Positions 1 to 9,349 of a stretch of DNA of 64,000 nucleotides are shown here, in pieces. The stretch is taken from contig NZ_ANLA01000004.1 in the NCBI RefSeq assembly GCF_000348685.1, forward strand, positions 806,001 through 870,000, given 5' to 3'. A program made the translations under genes and the position numbers. The notes under the pieces are model-generated. The model was not told where the DNA came from and did no database searches. It saw only the letters and a program-made list of their open reading frames with translations. This stretch comes from Xanthomarina gelatinilytica. GTDB lineage: Bacteria > Bacteroidota > Bacteroidia > Flavobacteriales > Flavobacteriaceae. Each line of letters opens with the position of its first letter. Positions within the stretch are counted from its first letter, which is position 1.

Positions 1-1
1 A

Positions 2-157
2 TCCATACCACGTGAAAAGCGGTTACAGTCTGGAATTAAAGACTCATTGATCCGTTTGTCTTGTGGAATTGAGGATTCAGAAGATTTAATAAATGATTTG
101 AGTCAAGCTTTTACGACTGTTAACAAAACAAAAAAAACAGGTTATGTCAAACACTAA
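2..157 (+). CDS. C-terminal end of a Cys/Met-metabolism PLP enzyme (partial)
   Basis: The frame starting at base 2 is open to a TAA at 155-157 and gives about 51 C-terminal residues. They contain [19 protein letters not shown] followed by CGIED, the conserved C-terminal signature of the trans-sulfuration PLP family (cystathionine gamma-synthase, cystathionine beta-lyase, O-acetyl/O-succinylhomoserine sulfhydrylase). The catalytic lysine lies outside the window, so the exact reaction cannot be fixed. Its end overlaps the start of hom by 14 bases, implying translational coupling, and the methionine genes that follow suggest a role in homocysteine synthesis. Confidence 0.85.
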   Translation, partial: SIPREKRLQSGIKDSLIRLSCGIEDSEDLINDLSQAFTTVNKTKKTGYVKH

Positions 158-1226
158 AACCCTAAATGTGGTTATTTTCGGTATAGGTAATGTTGGCAGC
201 ACCTTAATCAACCAAATACAAGCAGCCAAAGCCCAATTGTTATCACAACAGCAATTAAATATCCAGATTCCTATTGTAACAAACTCTACTTTGGCATTCT
301 ATAATGAATTTGGTATTGAAAATGCTTGGCATTCCAATTTTGAAAAGGCTTCAATTCCTTATAAGATTAAAGATATCGTTGACTTTGTCAAATCACACCA
401 TTTTCAAAATTTAATAGCTATAGATGCCACAGCCAGTAAAGATTTTGTTCAGAATTATGTGTCTTTAATTGAAAACGGATTTCATATCATTTCAGCAAAT
501 AAGGTAGCCAATACCTTAAGTTTTGAATTTTATGAACAATTAAGACTTACTTTAAAAAAGCACAACAAGTCTTTTTTGTACGAAACCAATGTAGGTGCAG
601 GATTGCCTGTGATTGAAACCATAAAACGCTTGTACGATTCTGGTGAACAGATTAAAAAAATTAGAGGTGTTTTTTCTGGATCTTTAAGTTTTATATTCAA
701 TCGGTTTTCTTCTGAAAACGTCCTTTTTTCTGATATCCTAATACAGGCTAAACAATTAGGCTTAACAGAACCGGATGCAAGGGAAGATTTGTCAGGAACC
801 GATGTGGCCAGAAAACTATTGATTTTAGCTAGGGAACTCCATATTAAAACCGAGTTGCACGATGTTCAAATAGAATCTTTGGTGCCCAAAAATCTGAATG
901 GGAAAACTACGCTACATCAGTTTTATAGCAGACAAAAAGAATTGGATGTCCCTTTTCAGGAGCGAAAGCAAAACCTCATGGAAAATCAGGTGTTGCGTTA
1001 TGTTGGGGAATTGGATGTTACTAAAAAATCACTGGAAGTCAAGTTGGTTTCAGAAGAAAAGCATTCAGCTATCGGACAATTAAAAGGAGCCGATTCGGTA
1101 TTTGAAATATATTCAGAATCTTATCAAGATTTTCCCTTAGTGATACAAGGAGCAGGAGCAGGAAAACATGTGACAGCTAGAGGCCTGTTTTCAGACATTG
1201 TAAAATTATCCTCAAGTTTAAATTAA
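144..1226 (+). CDS. hom: Homoserine dehydrogenase
   Basis: Reduces aspartate semialdehyde to homoserine, the branch point for methionine and threonine. The 360 residues begin with a Rossmann nucleotide-binding motif GIGNVGS (about residues 13-19). ISANKVAN around Lys120 and [11 protein letters not shown] (about 147-157) match the catalytic domain of the family. There is no aspartate-kinase domain in front and no ACT domain behind, so it is a short monofunctional form. The ATG overlaps the upstream trans-sulfuration gene by 14 bases, and the methionine synthase genes follow after 57 bases. This context suggests it supplies homoserine for methionine rather than being the kinase-fused ThrA of the threonine route (inference). 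Confidence 0.93.
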   Translation: MSNTKTLNVVIFGIGNVGSTLINQIQAAKAQLLSQQQLNIQIPIVTNSTLAFYNEFGIENAWHSNFEKASIPYKIKDIVDFVKSHHFQNLIAIDATASKDFVQNYVSLIENGFHIISANKVANTLSFEFYEQLRLTLKKHNKSFLYETNVGAGLPVIETIKRLYDSGEQIKKIRGVFSGSLSFIFNRFSSENVLFSDILIQAKQLGLTEPDAREDLSGTDVARKLLILARELHIKTELHDVQIESLVPKNLNGKTTLHQFYSRQKELDVPFQERKQNLMENQVLRYVGELDVTKKSLEVKLVSEEKHSAIGQLKGADSVFEIYSESYQDFPLVIQGAGAGKHVTARGLFSDIVKLSSSLN

Positions 1227-1283
1227 CAAATAGGTGAATTCGATCGATTTTATGATTAAACATAAAATTGTTTCAATAACAAC

Positions 1284-2282
1284 ATGAGCATTATGAGTGA
1301 TATAAAACAAGAAATTCAAAAACGTATTTTGGTTTTGGATGGAGCCATGGGAACCATGCTGCAACGTTATAAATTTACAGAAGAAGATTTTAGAGGCGAG
1401 CGTTTTAAAGATTACCCAACATCGCTTAAAGGCAATAACGACTTACTCTCCCTTACGCAACCTGAAGCCATTGCGGAAGTTCATAGATTGTACTTTGAAG
1501 CAGGTGCAGATATTGTGGAAACCAATACCTTTTCTGGGACTTCCATTGCCATGGCAGATTACAGCATGGAAGATTTGGTGTATGAACTCAATTTTGAATC
1601 GGCTAAAATTGCAAGAAAAGTAGCAGACCAATTTACCAAAGAAAATCCAGAAAAGCCAAGATTTGTAGCAGGAAGCATTGGTCCAACAAACAAAACCGCA
1701 AGTTTATCGCCAGATGTAAATAGACCAGAATTTCGAGCTATTACGTTTGATGAATTAAGAATTGCCTACAAACAACAAGTAGAAGCTTTAATTGATGGAG
1801 GCGTAGATGTGCTTTTAGTTGAAACTATTTTCGATACACTCAATGCCAAAGCAGCTTTGTTCGCTATTGAAGAAGTGAAAGAGGAACGTAACATCGATAT
1901 TCCCATTATGGTTTCTGGAACCATAACAGATGCTTCTGGAAGAACGCTTTCTGGTCAAACCGTAGAAGCTTTTTTAACCTCTATTTCGCATGTTCCGTTG
2001 CTTAGCGTTGGATTTAATTGTGCACTTGGAGCCGAACAATTACAACCATATCTACAACGATTGTCTAACGAAACGGAGTTTTACACCTCTGCGCATCCAA
2101 ATGCAGGTTTGCCAAATGCTTTTGGGGAATACGACCAGTCACCCAAAGAAATGCAAGTGTTGATTGAAAATTATTTAAAAGATGGCCTTATCAATATTAT
2201 TGGAGGTTGTTGTGGCACAAATCCAGAACATATAAAAGCGATTGCTGAAGTGGCTAAAAATTATAAACCAAGATTGGTTTAG
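1284..2282 (+). CDS. metH: Methionine synthase, homocysteine-binding subunit (MetH N-terminal part)
   Basis: A 332-residue stand-alone homocysteine S-methyltransferase barrel, equivalent to the first domain of cobalamin-dependent MetH. It opens with RILVLDGAMGTMLQRYKF as in MetH. The three zinc and homocysteine-binding cysteines are present: Cys246 in VGFNCALG, and Cys309-Cys310 in GGCCGTNPEH. The pterin, cobalamin and activation domains are in a separate gene starting at 2679, so methionine synthase is a two-protein enzyme here. A second in-frame ATG at 1293 (MSDIKQE) is an equally good start. The split falls at a natural domain boundary. Confidence 0.94.
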   Translation: MSIMSDIKQEIQKRILVLDGAMGTMLQRYKFTEEDFRGERFKDYPTSLKGNNDLLSLTQPEAIAEVHRLYFEAGADIVETNTFSGTSIAMADYSMEDLVYELNFESAKIARKVADQFTKENPEKPRFVAGSIGPTNKTASLSPDVNRPEFRAITFDELRIAYKQQVEALIDGGVDVLLVETIFDTLNAKAALFAIEEVKEERNIDIPIMVSGTITDASGRTLSGQTVEAFLTSISHVPLLSVGFNCALGAEQLQPYLQRLSNETEFYTSAHPNAGLPNAFGEYDQSPKEMQVLIENYLKDGLINIIGGCCGTNPEHIKAIAEVAKNYKPRLV

Positions 2283-2287
2283 TTGTT

Positions 2288-2303
2288 AGTGTTTGGTGTT
2301 TAG
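2288..2303. repeat. Left inverted-repeat arm beside the four-helix-bundle gene
   Basis: The sequence AGTGTTTGGTGTTTAG lies just after the stop of the MetH N-terminal gene. Its last 14 bases (2290-2303) are the exact reverse complement of 2689-2702, beyond the far end of the four-helix-bundle gene. The unit GGTGTTT is the complement of the 7-base unit repeated on the right side. The arms therefore bracket the 2317-2676 gene. Confidence 0.75.
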
Positions 2304-2316
2304 AAAAATATAAAAT

Positions 2317-2676
2317 ATGAAAAATTATACGGAATTAGAAGTTTGGAAATTTGCAAGAGCTTTGGTGAAATCGGTTTATCAGCTTACTAAGCACTTTCCA
2401 AATACAGAATTATATAGTTTAACAAATCAGATTAATAGAAGTGTGATATCTGTACCATCAAATATTGCTGAAGGTATTGGAAGACAATCAGACAAAGAAA
2501 CTATTCAATTTTTGTATATCTCAAAAGGTTCTTTGTTTGAGCTTGAAACGCAAATGTATCTTACTTTCGATTTAGAATATATTTCTGAAGACCAACTAAA
2601 AGTAATTTTAGAACAATTATCATCTTGCAAGAAATTACTAAACGGATTCATTAACTATTTCAAAAATAAATTATAG
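2317..2676 (+). CDS. Four-helix-bundle protein (23S rRNA intervening-sequence protein family)
   Basis: A 119-residue all-helical protein with the family hallmarks: [19 protein letters not shown] at the start, [20 protein letters not shown] and [12 protein letters not shown] in the middle, and LETQ in the third helix. This matches the four-helix-bundle/S23 proteins first described from intervening sequences in 23S rRNA genes and related to the Avd accessory protein of diversity-generating retroelements (family knowledge). The function is unknown. It sits between the two halves of methionine synthase, in the same direction, bracketed by a 14-bp inverted repeat and next to 7-bp-period repeats, so it looks like an inserted cassette. 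It is intact and nearly abuts the next gene (2 bases). Confidence 0.85.
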   Translation: MKNYTELEVWKFARALVKSVYQLTKHFPNTELYSLTNQINRSVISVPSNIAEGIGRQSDKETIQFLYISKGSLFELETQMYLTFDLEYISEDQLKVILEQLSSCKKLLNGFINYFKNKL

Positions 2677-2678
2677 TT

Positions 2679-5408
2679 ATGAGTGATACTAAACACCAAA
2701 CATCAAACACCAAATACCAAAAGTATTTAACTCTGTCTGGTTTAGAACCTTTGGTTGTAACTCCTGAAAGCAACTTTATTAATGTTGGTGAGCGAACCAA
2801 TGTAACAGGTTCTAGAAAATTTCTTCGATTAATTAAAGAAGGGGATTATAACGAAGCTTTGGAGGTTGCAAGACATCAAGTGGAAGGAGGTGCACAAATC
2901 CTTGATGTGAATATGGATGAAGGCATGCTAGATGGTAAATATGCCATGACCAAATTTTTAAACCTTATTGCATCAGAACCTGATATTGCTCGAATTCCTA
3001 TTATGATTGATAGTTCCAAATGGGAGATTATTGAAGCCGGATTGAAAGTGGTTCAGGGGAAATCGGTTGTGAATTCGATTAGTTTAAAAGAAGGAGAGGC
3101 TGAATTTATTCATCATGCAAAATTGGTAAAGCGTTATGGAGCAGCTGTCATTGTCATGGCTTTTGATGAGGTTGGTCAAGCCGATACTTACCAGCGTCGC
3201 ATAGATATTTGTAAACGATCTTATGATATTTTGGTTAACCGAGTTAACTTTCCACCACAAGACATTATTTTCGATCCCAATATTTTTCCTGTGGCAACAG
3301 GTATGGAAGCGCATAGGAAAAATGCTTTGGATTTTTTCATGGCTACCAAATGGATTCGGGAGAATCTACCTTATGCAAATGTGTCAGGAGGCGTAAGTAA
3401 TGTGTCTTTTTCCTTTAGGGGAAATGATACAGTTCGCGAAGCCATGCACGCTTCTTTTTTATATCATGCCATTCAACACGGAATGAATTTAGGCATCGTC
3501 AATCCTGCCATGTTAGAGGTTTATGATGAGATTGATAACCAATTGTTAGAGTTGGTTGAAGATGTGTTTTTTGATAGACGTGATGATGCCACAGAACGAT
3601 TGCTGGATTTTGCTGAATCAGTGCACGCAAGTCGCGTACGGACAAGTCGCGAAGGGACAAGTCGCGACTTGTCCGTACTACAAGAATGGAGAAACCATAG
3701 CCTTCAAGACAGAATCACACATGCTTTAGTAAAGGGCATCGACAACTTTATAATAGAAGATGTAGAGGAAGCACGTTTATCAGTCTCAAAGCCAATTGAA
3801 GTGATTGAAGGCCATTTAATGATAGGTATGAATGTGGTTGGAGACCTCTTTGGAAGTGGAAAAATGTTCTTACCTCAAGTAGTGAAATCGGCAAGGGTTA
3901 TGAAAAAAGCAGTTGCTTATTTACAACCCTTTATTGAAGCCGAAAAGGATGGAAAAGCTTCATCGGCAGGCAAAATTTTAATGGCAACGGTAAAAGGTGA
4001 TGTGCATGATATTGGAAAAAACATTGTAAGTGTGGTTTTAGGTTGTAACAATTACGAAATCATCGATTTAGGCGTCATGGTGCCACCAGAAAAAATTATT
4101 GAAGCTGCCATTGCCGAAAAGGTAGATATTATTGGTTTAAGTGGGTTGATTACACCTTCTCTGGACGAAATGGCTTATGTGTCACAAGAAATGGAAAAGA
4201 AAAATTTAGATATTCCTTTAATCATTGGAGGTGCCACCACGTCCAGAGCGCATACGTCTGTAAAAATTGCTCCAAACTATAGCGAAACTGTGGTGCATAT
4301 TAACGATGCCTCCCGAGCAGTTACAGTGGTTGGGAATTTGTTGCAAAAAGACAATGGTGTTTTTAAAGAGCAAATAAAAAAAGAGTACGATGGTTTTAGA
4401 GAACAGTTTTTAAAACGAACCAAACAAAAAGAGTATCTATCCATAGCAGAAGCCAGAAAAAACAAATTTCAAATAGATTGGAATACCTCAGAAATTGTAA
4501 AACCAAAGCAATTAGGAGTTCAGATTCTTGAAGATTTCGATTTAAAAAAATTAGAAGACTTTATCGATTGGTCTCCATTTTTTAGGAGTTGGAATTTACA
4601 TGGTCGTTACCCAGATATTTTGGAAGATGACGTTGTTGGAGAACAAGCCAAGGAGTTATTTAATGATGCCAAAGTTTTGCTCAATCGTATTTTCGATGAA
4701 AAACTTCTGAAAGCTAATGCTGTTTTCGGATTATTTCCAGCAAACTCAGTCAATGATGATGATATTGAAATTCAGAATTCAGAATTCAGAATTCAGAATT
4801 ATAAATTCCTAACCCTTCGTCAGCAATCCAAAAAAGCAGCAGGAAAACCAAACTTGGCCTTAGCCGATTTTATCGCACCAAAAGAAACAGGAATCCAAGA
4901 CTATTTGGGTTGCTTTTGTGTAAGTACAGGTTTTGGAACGGAAGAACTAGCCAAGGAATTCGAAAAGCAGCATGACGATTATAATGCCATTATGATTAAA
5001 GCCTTGGCAGATAGGTTGGCAGAAGCATTTGCAGAATATTTACATAAAGAAGTAAGAACAAATTACTGGAATTATGTGCAAGACGAAAGTTTAACAAACG
5101 AAGATTTAATTAAAGAAAATTACAAAGGCATTCGTCCGGCTCCAGGCTATCCAGCGTGTCCAGATCATTTGGAAAAAAAGACGATCTGGGAATTGTTGAA
5201 GGTAAAAGAAAACATTGGAGTTGAACTTACAGAAAGTTTGGCCATGTGGCCAGCAGCCAGTGTTAGTGGATACTATTTTGCAAATCCGGAAGCAAAATAT
5301 TTTGGATTAGGTAAAATTAATCAAGATCAAGTAAAAGATTATGCCATACGAAGAGGTGTTACAGAAGCCGAAGCAGAAAAATGGTTGCGTCCTAATTTAG
5401 CAGATTAA
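2679..5408 (+). CDS. metH: Methionine synthase, pterin/cobalamin/activation subunit (MetH C-terminal part)
   Basis: A 909-residue protein carrying the remaining MetH domains in order. These are the pterin-binding barrel ([17 protein letters not shown] onward), the cobalamin cap, the B12 domain with the DxHxxG motif GDVHDIGKN (axial His443), and the AdoMet activation domain ending with [12 protein letters not shown] and [13 protein letters not shown]. It transfers methyl from methyltetrahydrofolate through cobalamin to homocysteine held by the partner subunit. Three low-complexity insertions are visible: 7-bp repeats after the fourth codon, a palindrome-rich stretch at residues about 317-334 in the linker before the cap domain, and 7-bp repeats at about 698-708 in the activation domain. 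All keep the frame. metF follows after 2 bases. Confidence 0.95.
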   Translation: MSDTKHQTSNTKYQKYLTLSGLEPLVVTPESNFINVGERTNVTGSRKFLRLIKEGDYNEALEVARHQVEGGAQILDVNMDEGMLDGKYAMTKFLNLIASEPDIARIPIMIDSSKWEIIEAGLKVVQGKSVVNSISLKEGEAEFIHHAKLVKRYGAAVIVMAFDEVGQADTYQRRIDICKRSYDILVNRVNFPPQDIIFDPNIFPVATGMEAHRKNALDFFMATKWIRENLPYANVSGGVSNVSFSFRGNDTVREAMHASFLYHAIQHGMNLGIVNPAMLEVYDEIDNQLLELVEDVFFDRRDDATERLLDFAESVHASRVRTSREGTSRDLSVLQEWRNHSLQDRITHALVKGIDNFIIEDVEEARLSVSKPIEVIEGHLMIGMNVVGDLFGSGKMFLPQVVKSARVMKKAVAYLQPFIEAEKDGKASSAGKILMATVKGDVHDIGKNIVSVVLGCNNYEIIDLGVMVPPEKIIEAAIAEKVDIIGLSGLITPSLDEMAYVSQEMEKKNLDIPLIIGGATTSRAHTSVKIAPNYSETVVHINDASRAVTVVGNLLQKDNGVFKEQIKKEYDGFREQFLKRTKQKEYLSIAEARKNKFQIDWNTSEIVKPKQLGVQILEDFDLKKLEDFIDWSPFFRSWNLHGRYPDILEDDVVGEQAKELFNDAKVLLNRIFDEKLLKANAVFGLFPANSVNDDDIEIQNSEFRIQNYKFLTLRQQSKKAAGKPNLALADFIAPKETGIQDYLGCFCVSTGFGTEELAKEFEKQHDDYNAIMIKALADRLAEAFAEYLHKEVRTNYWNYVQDESLTNEDLIKENYKGIRPAPGYPACPDHLEKKTIWELLKVKENIGVELTESLAMWPAASVSGYYFANPEAKYFGLGKINQDQVKDYAIRRGVTEAEAEKWLRPNLAD
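2689..2725. repeat. 7-bp-period repeat at the 5' end of metH (C-terminal part), with right inverted-repeat arm
   Basis: After CT at 2689-2690, units AAACACC, AAACATC, AAACACC, AAATACC and AAAAGTA follow each other with a strict period of 7. They encode the odd leader THKQ-like stretch [13 protein letters not shown], which does not look like MetH sequence. Bases 2689-2702 are the inverted copy of 2290-2303. Confidence 0.8.
3628..3678. repeat. REP-like palindromic repeat inserted in frame in metH
   Basis: CAAGTCGCG occurs at 3628, 3643 and 3658, a 15-base spacing. Bases 3655-3674 (GGACAAGTCGCGACTTGTCC) are a perfect 20-bp palindrome. Bases 3636-3651 and 3663-3678 are exact 16-bp inverted copies (GTACGGACAAGTCGCG and its complement). 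The stretch encodes [15 protein letters not shown] in the linker between the pterin-binding and cobalamin-cap domains. GC is much higher than the surroundings. Confidence 0.85.
4770..4800. repeat. 7-bp tandem repeat (ATTCAGA)4 inside metH
   Basis: Four perfect head-to-tail copies of ATTCAGA plus a partial fifth. The tract is read as [10 protein letters not shown] in the activation domain, just after [10 protein letters not shown], where other MetH proteins have a short strand and loop. A gain or loss of one 7-base unit would shift the frame. Confidence 0.9.
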
Positions 5409-5410
5409 AT

Positions 5411-6367
5411 ATGAAAGTAACAGAGCACATAAAAAACGCCAATGGAAACACCTTGTTTTCATTCGAGATTTTACCTCCTTTAAAAGGACAAAACGTGCAA
5501 TCCATATTCGATAATATCGATCCGTTAATGGAATTTAAACCACCATTTATTGATGTGACCTATCATCGTGAAGAATATGTGTATAAAGAGCTCGAGAATG
5601 GTTTGCTGCAAAAAAAGGTGGTTAAAAAAAGACCTGGAACGGTTGGAATTTGTGCAGCCATTCAAAATAAATATCGTGTAGATGCCATTCCGCATATTTT
5701 GTGTGGTGGATTTACAAAAGAAGATACCGAAAACTTTTTGATAGATTTAGACTTTTTGGGGATTGACAATGTCATGGCCTTACGTGGTGATGCCGTAAAA
5801 ACCGAAACCTATTTTAAAGCTGAAAAAGAAGGGCATCATTATGCAAGTGAATTGGTGACCCAAATTTCAGATTTGAACAAAGGCACCTATTTGGATGAAG
5901 ACCTGCTTAATTCATCTTGTACAAATTTCTGCGTTGGCGTTGCAGCTTATCCAGAAAAGCACATGGAAGCTCCAAGTTTGGATAGCGACATCCATTTCTT
6001 AAAAAAGAAAATAAAAAATGGTGCCCAATACATTGTAACCCAAATGTTTTTTGATAATAATAGGTACTTTGAATTTGTTGAAAAATGTAGAAGAGAAAGC
6101 ATCACAGTTCCAATAGTTCCAGGGTTGAAACCCATAGCAACCAAAAAACAACTTAATTTAATTCCTCATCGTTTTCATGTGGATTTACCTGAAGACTTAA
6201 TTTTAGAGGTTGTGAAATGTCAAAACAATGAACAGGTAAGACAATTGGGCATTGAGTGGTGTGTCCAGCAATCCAAAGAACTACAAAAAGCAGGAATTCC
6301 TGTGCTTCATTACTATTCCATGGGAAAAAGTGACAATATAAAAGCCATAGCATCGCAGGTATTTTAA
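5411..6367 (+). CDS. metF: 5,10-methylenetetrahydrofolate reductase
   Basis: FAD-dependent reduction of methylene-THF to methyl-THF, the methyl donor for the methionine synthase encoded immediately upstream. The 318 residues form one TIM barrel. The N-terminal FEILPPLKGQ carries the conserved Glu, followed by IDVTYHREEY, NVMALRGD and IVTQMFFDNNRYFEFVEKCR, all typical of MetF. The N-terminal insertion between FEILPP and the HREEY motif is usual for Bacteroidota homologues. The gene begins 2 bases after metH, so the two are almost certainly cotranscribed. A likely end of the operon lies before 6402. Confidence 0.96.
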   Translation: MKVTEHIKNANGNTLFSFEILPPLKGQNVQSIFDNIDPLMEFKPPFIDVTYHREEYVYKELENGLLQKKVVKKRPGTVGICAAIQNKYRVDAIPHILCGGFTKEDTENFLIDLDFLGIDNVMALRGDAVKTETYFKAEKEGHHYASELVTQISDLNKGTYLDEDLLNSSCTNFCVGVAAYPEKHMEAPSLDSDIHFLKKKIKNGAQYIVTQMFFDNNRYFEFVEKCRRESITVPIVPGLKPIATKKQLNLIPHRFHVDLPEDLILEVVKCQNNEQVRQLGIEWCVQQSKELQKAGIPVLHYYSMGKSDNIKAIASQVF

Positions 6368-6376
6368 ATATTCTGC

Positions 6377-6384
6377 TATTTTTG
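6377..6384 (+). promoter_or_regulatory. Candidate -7 element (TATTTTTG)
   Basis: Matches the Bacteroidota -7 consensus TAnnTTTG and sits 17 bases before the ATG at 6402. No TTG is found at the expected -33 distance, so only half of the promoter is supported. Confidence 0.3.
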
Positions 6385-6401
6385 CTTCACAAATAATATA
6401 A

Positions 6402-7493
6402 ATGAGGCTATTACTAACCTGCTTGATGTGTCTGTGTTTTGCATTTGGTTTTTCGCAAGAGAAGCAAAGCAAATCCTATTTTGATATTAATTATTTTACT
6501 GGCAACATTGCCTTGCACAATAATGATATTCTTCATTTAATACAAGGACATCCAGAGGGTGTTATCCTGAGTTGGAACAAAAAAACCTTTGGGGAAAAGG
6601 ATTGGGAACAACGCTATGGCTATCCAGATTGGGGCCTGTCTTTTGCATATCAAGATTTAAAAAACAATGTTTTGGGCAACAATTATTCCCTTTATGCCCA
6701 TTATAATTTTTATTTTTTAAAACGGAATTTAATGTTGCGTATAGGTCAAGGCTTGGCTTATAATACAAATCCTTACGATAAAGAGGATAACCATAAAAAC
6801 GTGGCTTTTGGTTCTACCATTTTAAGTGCCACTTATTTAATTCTAAATTACAAAAAAGAACGTTTGTTTGATAGGTTTGGCGTGCAAGCCGGTTTTTCAC
6901 TTTTACATTATTCCAATGCCAATGTAAAAGCGCCAAATACCAGTGTAAACACCATTGCCTTCAATGTAGGCGTTACATATAATTTAGATGAAACAGACCC
7001 AGATTTTATTGAAACGCTTACCAAAGAAAAATTCACGCAACCCATAAAATACAATGTGGTTTTTAGAAGTGGTATCAATGAAAGTGATGTGATAGGAAGT
7101 GGGCAATTTCCATTTTATATCCTCTCGGCTTATGCCGATAAGCGTTTGTCGCATAAAAGTGCTGTGCAGTTAGGGACAGATGTGTTCTTCTCTATGTTTT
7201 TAAAAGAACTGATTTACTATAAATCCGTTGCCTTTCCTGAAGAACATGTTTCGGGAGATGAAGATTACAAGCGTGTGGGTGTGTTTGCTGGTCACGAATT
7301 GTTCATCAATAAAATGTCTTTGGTCACACAATTTGGTTATTATGTGTATTATCCATTTGATTTTGAAGGGAGAACCTACTTAAGAATAGGGGTAAAACGT
7401 TATTTTGGTGAAAAAATATTTGGTGCCATTACTTTAAAGTCTCATGGAGCCAAAGCCGAAGCTGTTGAGTTTGGAGTAGGAATTAGATTGTAA
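6402..7493 (+). CDS. Acyloxyacyl hydrolase / PagL-like lipid A deacylase family protein
   Basis: A 363-residue secreted protein with a signal peptide (MRLLLTCLMCLCFAFGFSQ) and an outer-membrane beta-barrel pattern of alternating aromatic strands. The segment FSLLHYSNANVKAPNTSVN, with His169 and Ser171, matches the catalytic His-Ser motif of the PagL/acyloxyacyl hydrolase family. Known members remove a 3-O-linked acyl chain from lipid A in the outer membrane. The protein is longer than PagL itself (about 170 residues in proteobacteria), and the final 150 residues add more strands of unclear role. The adjacent DUF2807 lipoprotein starts 4 bases downstream. Deacylase activity is inferred from the motif only. 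Confidence 0.7.
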   Translation: MRLLLTCLMCLCFAFGFSQEKQSKSYFDINYFTGNIALHNNDILHLIQGHPEGVILSWNKKTFGEKDWEQRYGYPDWGLSFAYQDLKNNVLGNNYSLYAHYNFYFLKRNLMLRIGQGLAYNTNPYDKEDNHKNVAFGSTILSATYLILNYKKERLFDRFGVQAGFSLLHYSNANVKAPNTSVNTIAFNVGVTYNLDETDPDFIETLTKEKFTQPIKYNVVFRSGINESDVIGSGQFPFYILSAYADKRLSHKSAVQLGTDVFFSMFLKELIYYKSVAFPEEHVSGDEDYKRVGVFAGHELFINKMSLVTQFGYYVYYPFDFEGRTYLRIGVKRYFGEKIFGAITLKSHGAKAEAVEFGVGIRL

Positions 7494-7497
7494 ATAA

Positions 7498-8244
7498 ATG
7501 AAAAAAATACTGTACCTATTTGTTTTTACTTGTTTTCTTGCTTGCGATAGCGAGGATGCGAACGATTGTTTTCAAAAAACCGGAAACATCATTCAAAAGG
7601 AAGTGGTTGTGGACGATTTTGAAAAAATTCTAATTAACCGAAACATAGAACTCATACTTAAAGAAGCACCAGAAACCCATGTTTTAATTGAAACAGGAGA
7701 AAACTTAATGAATGATGTAGAGGTGGTAGTTGTAGATAATCAATTGCGATTAACAGATAACAATACATGTAATTTTGTACGGGATTACGAGCCAACTAAA
7801 ATTTATGTTTCGGCTCCAAATATTACCGATATAAGAAGTTCCACACAGTTCGACATATCTTCCGATGGCGTTTTGAATTATACAGATTTAAGATTGTTTT
7901 CAGAAGATTTTAATTCTGAAGGTGCTTTCACTATGGGAGATTTTAGATTGCGTGTCAATACAAACATGTTGAGAATCACTTCAAATAATCTGTCTTCTTT
8001 TTACATTTCTGGAGATACCAACAAACTGCATATAGGTTTTTATTCTGGAGCTGGACGTTTTGAAGGAGCTCAGTTAATCGCTCAAGAAGTAAATGTGTCC
8101 CATAGAGGGAGTAACGACATAATTGTAAACCCACAACTTTCTTTAGAAGGGGAATTACGTGGTACAGGAGATGTAATTTCCAAAAACCAGCCACCAATTG
8201 TTGATGTGGAACAATTATACACAGGAGAACTTATTTTTGATTAA
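7498..8244 (+). CDS. Head-GIN domain (DUF2807) lipoprotein
   Basis: A 248-residue predicted lipoprotein: the N-terminal hydrophobic stretch ends in the lipobox FLAC with Cys16. The body shows the repeated beta-strand pattern of the DUF2807 or putative auto-transporter adhesin head-GIN domain: VVVDDFEKILINRNIELILKE, later IYVSAPNITDIRSS, and FYISGDTNKLHIGFYSGAG. These proteins are abundant in Bacteroidota and are thought to be surface beta-solenoids of unknown function. It probably shares a transcript with the PagL-like gene 4 bases upstream. It ends facing gldA. Confidence 0.85.
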   Translation: MKKILYLFVFTCFLACDSEDANDCFQKTGNIIQKEVVVDDFEKILINRNIELILKEAPETHVLIETGENLMNDVEVVVVDNQLRLTDNNTCNFVRDYEPTKIYVSAPNITDIRSSTQFDISSDGVLNYTDLRLFSEDFNSEGAFTMGDFRLRVNTNMLRITSNNLSSFYISGDTNKLHIGFYSGAGRFEGAQLIAQEVNVSHRGSNDIIVNPQLSLEGELRGTGDVISKNQPPIVDVEQLYTGELIFD

Positions 8245-8385
8245 GTTGAAAAAAAAATCATTGACTGCTTAGAGGTAATCAAACCCCAAAAACAAAATTG
8301 CAATAGCTTAGGCTCCAATCAGTACTGTTGGTCAAACATTAAAGTTTTAGACCTTTACAACTTTGCGTCTTTGCTAGAAAAAAAC

Positions 8386-9279
8386 TTACTTCGTCAACTC
8401 CCGAAACAAGTTTTCCAAACTCATGTTTTTCTGATTCAACTGCAAAATTTTCAACTGATTGTCATGTGCAAAATCAAACACATGGGAACGCATGTCTTCT
8501 GTAGTGGAAAAGGTGATTTCATAAATAAAGTCGTGCGTATTTACAACCTGTTTTACTTTTGGCAAGTTCAATAAAAAGGCATCTTCAACCCTGTAATCAA
8601 ATTCCACAACCACTATTTGTTCCTGACCTTCACGAAGTTCTTTTAATTTCTTATCGGCTACAATTTCACCTTTGTTAATAATAATCACTCGATCGCACAT
8701 GGCTTCAACTTCTTGCATGATGTGTGTGGAAAGAAAAACAGTTTTTTCTTTTCCAATACTTTTAATCAGGTTCCTAATGTCTACCAATTGGTTTGGGTCC
8801 AATCCAGTGGTAGGTTCATCTAAAATCAGCACATCTGGATTGTGCAAAAGCGCATTGGCAAAACCTACCCGTTGTCTGTAGCCTTTAGAGAGCTGGCCTA
8901 TTTTTTTGTGACTTTCAGGTGTTAAACCAGTAAGCTGTATCACTTCTTCTATACGTTCTTTGGTTACGCCATAAACTTGAGCGTTAAAGGCTAAATATTC
9001 CCTTACATACTGTTCCAAATACAACGGATTGTGTTCCGGCAAATACCCTACACTTTGCTGTACCTTCTGTTGGTTGGTATTTACATCAAAGTTGTTCACT
9101 TTAGCTTGTCCTTCAGAAGCCTCAATATAAGTGGTTAGAATTTTCATCATGGTCGATTTTCCTGCGCCATTGGGACCTAAAAAACCAACAATTTCTGGCT
9201 TGTTCACCTTAAAGGATATGTTGTTCAACGCCCTTTGAGAACCGTAAATTTTTGAGATGTTTGCAACTTCTATAGACAT
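8386..9279 (-). CDS. gldA: Gliding-motility ABC transporter ATPase GldA
   Basis: A 297-residue ABC ATPase with Walker A GPNGAGKST (about 34-42), signature LSKGYRQR, Walker B VLILDEPTTG and the switch histidine in STHIMQEVE. The overall sequence, including the C-terminal NQKNMSLENLFRELTK, matches GldA, which in Flavobacterium johnsoniae works with GldF and GldG in gliding motility. The gldF and gldG partners are not in this window, so gldA stands alone here, transcribed against its neighbours. The divergent 197-bp gap to the leader ORF at 9477 holds promoter sequences for both directions. Confidence 0.9.
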   Translation of the reverse strand: MSIEVANISKIYGSQRALNNISFKVNKPEIVGFLGPNGAGKSTMMKILTTYIEASEGQAKVNNFDVNTNQQKVQQSVGYLPEHNPLYLEQYVREYLAFNAQVYGVTKERIEEVIQLTGLTPESHKKIGQLSKGYRQRVGFANALLHNPDVLILDEPTTGLDPNQLVDIRNLIKSIGKEKTVFLSTHIMQEVEAMCDRVIIINKGEIVADKKLKELREGQEQIVVVEFDYRVEDAFLLNLPKVKQVVNTHDFIYEITFSTTEDMRSHVFDFAHDNQLKILQLNQKNMSLENLFRELTK

Positions 9280-9349
9280 AAAACGCTTAGATTTTTTGTA
9301 AAAATAACTAATTCGTAAACGATTTCAATTAAAAAAAAGTCTTTCCATT

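Noticed and set aside
1284-5408. MetH split as a frameshift or a disruption by the four-helix-bundle cassette
   Set aside because: The break is exactly at a domain boundary, both parts have complete domains and their own starts, so they look like two working subunits; the cassette probably landed in an existing gap.
8330-8370. Weak inverted repeat GGTCAAAC...GTTTTAGACC in the gap between the DUF2807 gene and gldA
   Set aside because: The stem needs bulged bases and has no T tract in either direction; not strong enough to call a terminator.
8371-8574. Plus-strand open frame overlapping the 3' end of gldA
   Set aside because: Lies almost entirely inside gldA in antisense and resembles nothing.
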